Assembly: GCA_025363495.1 (NCBI GenBank)
Contig: JANYDR010000557.1
Location: 1-7,740, forward strand
DNA from: Cyclobacteriaceae bacterium
GTDB lineage: Bacteria > Bacteroidota > Bacteroidia > Cytophagales > Cyclobacteriaceae
Reading direction: 5' to 3'
DNA length: 7,740 bases
Below are positions 1-5,605 of this stretch, in pieces. Below the pieces are notes generated by a model that was given only the letters and a program-made list of their open reading frames with translations, did not search any database and was not told the DNA's origin. Position 1 is the stretch's first letter. Every line of letters begins with the position of its first letter. Both the position numbers and the translations under genes were made by a program.

Positions 1-114
1 GCAAAACTTGTTTGGGAGCCATAAAAAATATGCAAGGTTTTCCATATAAAACTCCACTTTCTTGCAGATTTTACCAACCCAAAACTCATCTTATTCCCAT
101 TAATCTTTATCCGT

Positions 115-306
115 TCAGCTTTTTAAGGGACGACTAATTAACTGGTGTGCAAAGTAGTACCAGCTACCTGAAAGTGCAATGCGATTGTTATTTAAGTCAA
201 AAGAGCGTACATCCAGAATGCCGGAGGTCACGATTGGTGCTGCTTTCGAATTTGAAATGAATACTAATAAAGAGATGAATAAAAGGAGACAAGATTTTTG
301 TCTCAT
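115..306 (-). pseudogene. N-terminal remnant of a 7TMR-DISM-type membrane sensor (signal peptide plus start of extracellular domain)
   Basis: This is a 63-codon ORF read from the ATG at 304-306. It opens with a classical signal peptide: MRQK, then a hydrophobic run of about 13 residues (LLLFISLLVFI), then SNSKA-AP as a likely signal peptidase I site. The mature part reads GILDVRSFDL, then IALSGSWYYFAHQLISRP. This resembles the opening of 7TMR-DISM extracellular domains, which typically read 'G.LDLR.WDF....V.L.GEWEFYW.QLL.P' and lead into seven membrane helices and a signalling output domain. Here a TGA at 115-117 stops the frame after about 35 mature residues, where intact members continue for hundreds. 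Beyond the stop, another frame at about 85-35 gives VLGW, a stop, then NLQESGVLYG. This weakly recalls the next family block (proline-tryptophan, then GYG.A.Y), so several frameshifts are likely. An ATG five codons upstream (319-321) is an alternative start. Family assignment is by recognition of a short stretch; it could also be an unrelated short secreted peptide. Confidence 0.5.
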
Positions 307-636
307 CAGGAGCGTTGACATTGTTAGGGTTAATAATGCATCGAAGATAGAGGGCGACTTTTGAATAAAAAAGGCTAAAAAGGGCAACTAAAAATATACC
401 GTCTTTATTTGAAAAGATGGGTTACCTTATAAAAGTTAGATAGTTATAGCAGAAGGTGAAAAGCCGGTTTGCTGTAGATTTAATACCTTAATGAACTCCC
501 TGAAAAAAGGCGTCGATAAAGGGTGGTACAGGATAGATTCTATAGCTATTGTGAAGTGTTACAATGGTCATCGGTAATCTGTAATCAGTGGCACGGACCG
601 ATTACAGATTGCCGTTTACTGATTACAATTTTTCCA
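307..636. other. Gene-free intergenic stretch between the last permease and the sensor remnant
   Basis: I find no credible coding sequence in these 330 bases on either strand. The part next to the permease stop (572-627) holds a nested inverted repeat described separately. A small imperfect palindrome lies at 548-565 (ATTGT, 8-base spacer, ACAAT). The rest (about 366-540) is AT-rich, as expected of a leader for the minus-strand sensor remnant. A weak match to the Bacteroidota -7 consensus TAnnTTTG occurs near 389-402 on the minus strand (TATATTTT, last base off), without a convincing -33 partner. No Rho-independent terminator with a T tract follows the permease stop. Confidence 0.6.
572..627. 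repeat. Nested inverted repeat built from degenerate 7-base units (GTAATCN / GATTACN)
   Basis: The left arm holds two adjacent units, GGTAATC (573-579) and TGTAATC (580-586). The right side holds four in the opposite sense: GATTACA (600-606), GATTGCC (607-613), GTTTACT (614-620) and GATTACA (621-627). Two mutually exclusive foldings are possible. One pairs 572-586 with 600-614, giving 15 bp with one G-T pair and a 13-base loop. The other pairs TGTAATCAGT (580-589) perfectly with ACTGATTACA (618-627). It starts 10 bases after the stop codon of the permease at 637, so it would lie in that transcript's 3' end. No T tract follows in the direction of transcription, so it is not a standard intrinsic terminator. 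It could stabilise the 3' end of the mRNA or be a copy of a dispersed intergenic repeat; the sequence alone does not decide. Confidence 0.75.
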
Positions 637-3003
637 CTACTCACTCCTCAACGACGCCGTCGGATTGCTCAACGCTGCGCGTAAAGCCTGAGCGCTCACG
701 ATGATCAAGGCAAGCACCATTGCCAGCAAACCAACAGAAGGAAGTACCCACCATTGGATTGATATGCGGTAAGGATATCTTTCCAGAAAACTATTTAGTG
801 CAAACAATGCAAGAGGAGAGGAGACTACGAAAGCAATCAGTACCAGTCTTGAAAAATCTTTTGTCATGAGGATTACCAGGCTACCTACAGTAGCGCCCAT
901 CACTTTTCTAATGCCAATTTCTTTCGTTCGTTGTTCAGCCGTAAAAGCAGCAAGCCCAAAAAGACCAAGACATGTAATCACGATGGCCAACGATGCAAAA
1001 ATGGTAGCAAGCTTACTGATCAGATTAATGGTGGCAAACTTGGTTTGAAATTCAGTATCAGCAAACCGGTAAGCGAACGGATAGGAAGGGTTGTATTTCT
1101 TGAAGACTGACTCAACGCTTCCTATCGCCGCCGGCAGGTCATTTGTTTTTTCCAGTCGTACGGCGATAGTGCTGCTCCAGGTTGGATTAAAAATCATGAC
1201 CAAGGGATCGACGGGCTGGTCAGGTGAGCCCATTACTACATTTTCCATTACACCAATTACCGGCAATTCCTGGCCCCACATTTTTACTTTTTCACCAACG
1301 ACATTCTCAAGGCCCATGAGATCCATCGCCGTCTTGTTAATAACAACAGCGTTGGAATCACTTTTGAAGTCACGCGAGAAGTCCCGGCCTTGCAACATTT
1401 TTATACCAAGTGTTTCGGTATAATCGTATTCAGTCGCTATCACAGTAAATTCAATGGGCGGCCCATCGGGCATGCCTGTCCACTCAACAGTGTTTCTGGA
1501 AAAGATCCTTGTAACCGGACTGTTTGATTTGCTGACGGACTTGACAACACCTGTCTTTATTAGTTCATCTTTAATCGTCTTGAAGCTTGTTTCAAGCTCA
1601 TTGTTTGTCCAGATAAGTAATAGATTTTCACGATTGTAACCTGTCTCACGTCCTTTCACATGTTGAATTTGTTGATAGATCACAACGGTGCCAATAATAA
1701 GTAATATTGAAAATCCGAATTGTAGCGTAACCAATACTTTGCGTGGAGTGCTGGCACCTTTGCCAACTTGTACTTTTCCCTTCAGGACTTTTACAGGCTG
1801 AAATGCTGATAAGTAAAATGCCGGATAACTCCCGGCAATAAATCCGGTAATCAATATCACCGCGATTGCAATTATCCATAACCAGCCATTGCTATAGTCG
1901 ATGAATAGTTGTTTGTTAACAAGGGTGTTGTAGAAGGGAAGACAGAGTTCGACAATGAGTAAGCCGAACAAGAATGCGATGAGTGTGATAAGAATAGATT
2001 CTCCAAGAAATTGAAAGATCAGTTCTTTTCTTCTTGACCCCACGCTCTTGCGAATGCCAACTTCCCGGGCTCGACTTTCTGACTTCGCAGTAGCGAGATT
2101 CATGAAATTAATGCAGGCAATTATCAAAACAAAAATAGCGATGACTGTGAATAGCTGAACGTATTCGATCATCCCCCCTGAAACTTTTCCGTTTTCGAAA
2201 GTAGAATACAATCTCCAGTTACTCATGGGATGAAGGAAAACCTGCGCTGACGTCGATTCTTTATTATTTTCCTTTATAAGATTTTTAATGCTTTCGTTGA
2301 CGTCTGAAGAGGCGCTTCCTTCATTTAACTCAACAAAGATTCTGAAAGCTTCATTATCCCACCTGTCCTTTGATCTTCGCACCCATTCCTGGGTGGCTTC
2401 ATAAAAAGCAAAGGGTAGGAGATAATTAAACTGCAGAGTTGATTGCCTGGGTACATCTTTAATAACACCCGTTACCTTCATCACCTGATTATTGTCAATC
2501 TTTACCAATTGATCCATGGGATCAGTATCGCCGAATAATATTCTCGCAGTTGATTCAGTAAGCACAATGGAGCCTGGATCATTAAGGGCTGTTTCCTGAT
2601 TTCCCTTTATCAGATTGTAGCTGAACATCTTCAGGAAATCCTCGGTTACACACAAACCAAGTTTACTCACCCTGTTATCGCCAACCGTGAGCAAATTCTC
2701 TTCACCCGGGTTGGTCATGGCAATGTATTTTACCCGGCTTGATTTATTTTTAATACCTTCTTTAAGTGCGTAGGGAAGTGAGTTTTGAGTCCCCACTCCA
2801 TTGGCGTACTCCTGGTTCATGTAAACCTGATAAAGTCTGTCGTAATTTTTGTTGAAGTGATTATAGGATATTTCATCGGCTACCCATAGAAGAATGAGTA
2901 TTGTGCTGGCAATTCCAACGGTAAGTCCCGCGATATTGATAAAGGAATAAACCAGGTTCTTTATAAGACTGCGAAAAGCAATTTTAATATAGTTTGAAAG
3001 CAT
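637..3003 (-). CDS. FtsX/MacB-like ABC transporter permease, double-unit type (third gene of the array)
   Basis: This is an inner-membrane permease of the MacB/LolC/FtsX superfamily, about 788 residues, in the usual range for the Bacteroidota double-unit form. The order is TM1 (~19-43), MacB-like periplasmic core (~45-280), TM2-4 (~282-303, 333-356, 373-397), linker with PVKVLKGK (~403-410), TM5 (~426-444), second periplasmic domain (~446-660) and TM6-8 (~662-688, 718-740, 751-774). Cytoplasmic motifs REVGIRKSVGS (~313-323) and KEIGIRKVMGA (~694-704) sit between TM2/TM3 and TM6/TM7, where family members contact their ATPase. It ends SNPTASLRSE. There is no Walker A or signature motif, so an ATPase must come from elsewhere. 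I chose the ATG at 3001-3003 because the protein then begins MLSNYIKIAFRSL, aligning with MLKTYFKVIVRSL of the upstream paralogue. An in-frame ATG (3024) and TTG (3033) lie upstream, at an 8-bp hairpin. There is no Shine-Dalgarno sequence. The substrate is unknown; peptide, lipoprotein or lipid-related roles are all possible. Confidence 0.93.
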   Translation of the reverse strand: MLSNYIKIAFRSLIKNLVYSFINIAGLTVGIASTILILLWVADEISYNHFNKNYDRLYQVYMNQEYANGVGTQNSLPYALKEGIKNKSSRVKYIAMTNPGEENLLTVGDNRVSKLGLCVTEDFLKMFSYNLIKGNQETALNDPGSIVLTESTARILFGDTDPMDQLVKIDNNQVMKVTGVIKDVPRQSTLQFNYLLPFAFYEATQEWVRRSKDRWDNEAFRIFVELNEGSASSDVNESIKNLIKENNKESTSAQVFLHPMSNWRLYSTFENGKVSGGMIEYVQLFTVIAIFVLIIACINFMNLATAKSESRAREVGIRKSVGSRRKELIFQFLGESILITLIAFLFGLLIVELCLPFYNTLVNKQLFIDYSNGWLWIIAIAVILITGFIAGSYPAFYLSAFQPVKVLKGKVQVGKGASTPRKVLVTLQFGFSILLIIGTVVIYQQIQHVKGRETGYNRENLLLIWTNNELETSFKTIKDELIKTGVVKSVSKSNSPVTRIFSRNTVEWTGMPDGPPIEFTVIATEYDYTETLGIKMLQGRDFSRDFKSDSNAVVINKTAMDLMGLENVVGEKVKMWGQELPVIGVMENVVMGSPDQPVDPLVMIFNPTWSSTIAVRLEKTNDLPAAIGSVESVFKKYNPSYPFAYRFADTEFQTKFATINLISKLATIFASLAIVITCLGLFGLAAFTAEQRTKEIGIRKVMGATVGSLVILMTKDFSRLVLIAFVVSSPLALFALNSFLERYPYRISIQWWVLPSVGLLAMVLALIIVSAQALRAALSNPTASLRSE

Positions 3004-3012
3004 TGGTTCAGA

Positions 3013-3034
3013 TTTGGAATTCATGCATTCCAAA
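3013..3034 (-). promoter_or_regulatory. Perfect 8-bp hairpin in the leader of the third permease gene, with an ATG in its loop
   Basis: TTTGGAAT and ATTCCAAA (3013-3020 and 3027-3034) are perfect inverted repeats around a 6-base spacer. On the minus (coding) strand the spacer contains the in-frame ATG at 3022-3024. The hairpin ends 9 bases before the preferred start at 3001-3003. In an mRNA it could hide the upstream ATG and favour the downstream one, or act as a protein-binding palindrome in DNA. Its function is inferred only from position. Confidence 0.4.
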
Positions 3035-3041
3035 ACTGAGC

Positions 3042-3049
3042 CAAATTAA
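3042..3049 (-). promoter_or_regulatory. Weak candidate -7 promoter element ahead of the third permease gene
   Basis: On the minus strand these bases read TTAATTTG, one mismatch from the Bacteroidota -7 consensus TAnnTTTG. They lie about 40 bases before the ATG at 3003, in an AT-rich part of the 127-base gap after the upstream gene. No convincing -33 TTG box is visible, so this is only a hint that the gene may have its own promoter rather than depend on read-through. Confidence 0.18.
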
Positions 3050-3113
3050 AGATTCATTTAAAAGCTAAAAAATAGTCTTTTATAATTCCACGCGCTCGAA
3101 TCTGCGCAATAAT

Positions 3114-3127
3114 GTTCGCATGCGGAC
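3114..3127. repeat. Short imperfect palindrome just after the second permease gene
   Basis: CGCATGCG (3117-3124) is a perfect 8-base palindrome. The flanking bases GT and AC extend the symmetry to 14 bases with one mismatched pair. It begins 3 bases after the permease stop codon (3131-3133) in an otherwise AT-rich gap. It has no T tract, so it is unlikely to be a terminator on its own; an operator or chance are equally possible. Confidence 0.3.
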
Positions 3128-3130
3128 GAT

Positions 3131-5518
3131 TTATTCACTCCTTAAGGACTTTATCGGATTTGATCTTGCGGCCTTAAATGATTCAAAACCGACCGTAAAC
3201 CACGCGATTAAAACAGATACTATTCCTGCGATTACGAATATCAGGAGATTGATTTCTACCCGGTAAGCAAATCCCTGCAACCAAACGGTCATTGCATAGT
3301 ATCCAATTGGTGCTGCAATTAGAAAGGAGATCATCACAAGCTTCAGGAAATCCTTTGAAAGCATATTGGATAACTGAAAAACAGAAGCACCCATTACTTT
3401 CCTGATTCCGATTTCCTTAGTTCTTTGCTCAGTAGTATAGGCAGCCAGTGCATACAATCCCAGACAAGCAATGAAAATTGCCAGTCCGGAGAAGATAAGT
3501 ATAATTTTTGCCAACTGCTCCTCACCGTTATAAAGAGTTTGCAGTTGCTGATCAAGAAAAGCGAATTCAAATGCGCTGGGAATTATTTTTTTGAACTCAG
3601 TTTCTATTTGCCCGATTGATTCTGTTAGATTATCCGTTTGAAGCTTTACTAATAATACGACGTATCCTTCTGAAGGTGCATTGTGAAACGCATAAGCCCC
3701 GATTGGTTCCCGCAACGAACTGAAGTGAAAATCTTCTGTAACTCCTACAATTTCAACTCCATACTGAAACCCGGCAACACGAACGTGGCGATTGATTGCA
3801 TCTTCAGGGGTTAGTCCGAGAAAATCGACTGATGTTTTATTTAAAACAACCTGAACTGTTGTATCTCCTGCCATTTTTTCAGGTAGCGTTTTCCCGGCCA
3901 GTAATTTTATACCAAGCGCATTCAATACTTCGGGTGTGGCTCTCACGGTTTGAAGTGGCTTGCCTTCTCCCTGACCATCCAATGAAGGAAGTGTTCTTCC
4001 ACTGGCGGACACTCCCGGATAAGCCTGTGATCTTGCTGCGCTGCTTACAAAAGGCAAAGCTTCCAATGCTGCTTTAAGTGAATTTACCTGACTCTTGTTC
4101 TCAGCGCCGGATGTTCCAATAGCAATTACCTGTTCTGGTTGATATCCAAGCTTTTTGGCGCGAATAAATCCAAGTTGCTGATAAAGGATAAGTGTACTGA
4201 TTATTAGAATAATTGAAACGGAGAACTGAACTATAACCAATGCTTTTCTCAAAGATGAATTTCCTCCGAGACCTGATAATGATCCCTTCAATACATCCTT
4301 TGGAGAGAAGGCTGACAGATAAAGTGCTGGATAAAAACCAGCCAGTAATGTAAGAATGAACCATACCGATAGAAAAGAAATCCAAAACCAGCCTGATGAT
4401 AAAAATGTTTCTGAAAAATTCTTGCCTGTAATGGAATTGAAGTAGGGAAGAGCCAGTACGACAAACCCAACCCCTATGACCATTGCAAGAAAAACGAAAA
4501 CATTTGTCTCAAGATAAAATTTTCTTGCAAGCTGCTGACTGGTAGCGCCCAGTGCTTTATTGATTCCAATCTCTTTATATCTTCTTTGTGATTGTGCTGT
4601 GGCAAGGTTCATATAATTAACTGCAGCAATGAGGATAATAATCAGTCCCAGGCCTATTAGGATATTCAATTGACTCCTATCGCCTTTAGAGGCACCTGTT
4701 ATATCCTGCACATCGGCATATTGAAGATGAATTTTTTCCAGCGGATGAATTTCCAGCGAAAACCATCTGTTATCTTTTTCAATTACACGGACAAGAGCTT
4801 CTGCTATTTTTTTCTCTACTGTGGCTGGACTAACATTTTCATGCAATAAAAGAAACGTTTCAAAGCTGGCATTACCCCATGATTCATTTTTATCACCCCA
4901 CGATCCTGTGAAAGAAGCTATAATAGGAAATTGTAAACGCGAATTGCTCCGGGTATTTTTTATGACTCCTGTTACTTCAAAGTCAAGACTATCCTTGTCG
5001 ATTTTAAGGTCCTTGCCTATGACATCCAATGATCCGAAATATTTAATGGCCGTTGCTTCGCTGATCACGACAGTATGAGGTCTTACAAGTGCTGTTGATG
5101 GATCGCCCTTAATAAAAGGAATTGTAAAAATGTCAAAAAGAGTCGGGTCTGCCCAGACCATATGATTTTCTGTTGACTTAATATTCTCGGAAGAGACAAA
5201 AGCTTTGCCGGTGAAATTGTTCTGCAAGATCCGGACGGCCTTTTCTATTTCAGGAATTTCTCTGGAAAGGGTAGGTGCTGTCATATTTGGTACCCCATTC
5301 CATTTCTGTGTTTTACCATTAAAGCCAGCGGCAATGGTTACCTGATAAATCCTGTCGGCTTTTTCGTGATAACGGTCAAATGAAAATTCATCCACAACGT
5401 AAAGTCCGATGAGTATAAAGCACATTAGACCAATGGAAAGGCCTAATAAGTTGATAAGACTAAAGGTCTTATTCCTTGCAAGACTCCTGACAATGACTTT
5501 GAAGTAGGTTTTTAACAT
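3131..5518 (-). CDS. FtsX/MacB-like ABC transporter permease, double-unit type (second gene of the array)
   Basis: This complete 795-residue inner-membrane permease has the same two-unit layout as its neighbours. TM1 (~19-41) is followed by a MacB-like periplasmic core (~43-282) that includes ADPTLFDIFTIPFIKGDP (~123-140) and TVVISEATAIKYFG (~149-162), typical core-domain blocks. Next come TM2-4 (~283-305, 339-358, 376-400), linker PKDVLKGS (~406-413), TM5 (~425-446), a second periplasmic domain (~448-668) and TM6-8 (~670-694, 725-747, 757-778). The C-terminal motif KEIGIRKVMGA (~701-711) is intact, but the first-half counterpart reads KEIGINKALGA (~315-325), with Asn-320 where both neighbours have Arg. 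It ends SNPIKSLRSE. The start at 5516-5518 is the only one that gives the family opening (basic/amphipathic stretch, then TM1). The leader is AT-rich with no Shine-Dalgarno sequence in place. The 87-base gap after the upstream gene and shared direction suggest co-transcription. It lacks ATPase motifs; the partner and substrate are unknown. Confidence 0.94.
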   Translation of the reverse strand: MLKTYFKVIVRSLARNKTFSLINLLGLSIGLMCFILIGLYVVDEFSFDRYHEKADRIYQVTIAAGFNGKTQKWNGVPNMTAPTLSREIPEIEKAVRILQNNFTGKAFVSSENIKSTENHMVWADPTLFDIFTIPFIKGDPSTALVRPHTVVISEATAIKYFGSLDVIGKDLKIDKDSLDFEVTGVIKNTRSNSRLQFPIIASFTGSWGDKNESWGNASFETFLLLHENVSPATVEKKIAEALVRVIEKDNRWFSLEIHPLEKIHLQYADVQDITGASKGDRSQLNILIGLGLIIILIAAVNYMNLATAQSQRRYKEIGINKALGATSQQLARKFYLETNVFVFLAMVIGVGFVVLALPYFNSITGKNFSETFLSSGWFWISFLSVWFILTLLAGFYPALYLSAFSPKDVLKGSLSGLGGNSSLRKALVIVQFSVSIILIISTLILYQQLGFIRAKKLGYQPEQVIAIGTSGAENKSQVNSLKAALEALPFVSSAARSQAYPGVSASGRTLPSLDGQGEGKPLQTVRATPEVLNALGIKLLAGKTLPEKMAGDTTVQVVLNKTSVDFLGLTPEDAINRHVRVAGFQYGVEIVGVTEDFHFSSLREPIGAYAFHNAPSEGYVVLLVKLQTDNLTESIGQIETEFKKIIPSAFEFAFLDQQLQTLYNGEEQLAKIILIFSGLAIFIACLGLYALAAYTTEQRTKEIGIRKVMGASVFQLSNMLSKDFLKLVMISFLIAAPIGYYAMTVWLQGFAYRVEINLLIFVIAGIVSVLIAWFTVGFESFKAARSNPIKSLRSE

Positions 5519-5605
5519 AACGGGATTGAATTTACTATTAGACTACACCTTTCTTAGACCGGTTGCATGTAGACATAGAAATATTCATTCATGTGCTAAA
5601 GTCTT

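Noticed and set aside
503..515. Terminator suggested by CGACGCC followed by six T on the minus strand
   Set aside because: No local complementary arm exists; the nearest GGCGTCG on that strand is about 140 bases away inside the permease end, so a stable terminator stem is implausible.
491..577. Plus-strand ATG-initiated ORF of 28 codons in the gene-free stretch
   Set aside because: Very short, no ribosome-binding context, and its end runs into the heptamer repeat; composition does not look coding.
572..627. CRISPR array
   Set aside because: Units are 7 bases, occur in opposite orientations and have no unique spacers of the right length; no cas gene is present.
1091..1423. Plus-strand ORF of 110 codons opposite the third permease (and shorter ones at 866-1048, 3796-4077, 4821-5078, 6423-6659)
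   Set aside because: All lie antisense to strongly supported permease coding sequence, have no recognisable domains and are explained as shadows of the real frame.
3022..3033. TTG at 3031-3033 or ATG at 3022-3024 as the start of the third permease
   Set aside because: Both would add 7-10 residues absent from the aligned paralogue start, and both lie within the hairpin; not excluded, but less likely than the ATG at 3001-3003.
4101..4385. Minus-strand ORF of 94 codons overlapping the middle permease in another frame
   Set aside because: The overlapped frame encodes conserved TM4, linker and TM5 of the permease; this frame has no family features.
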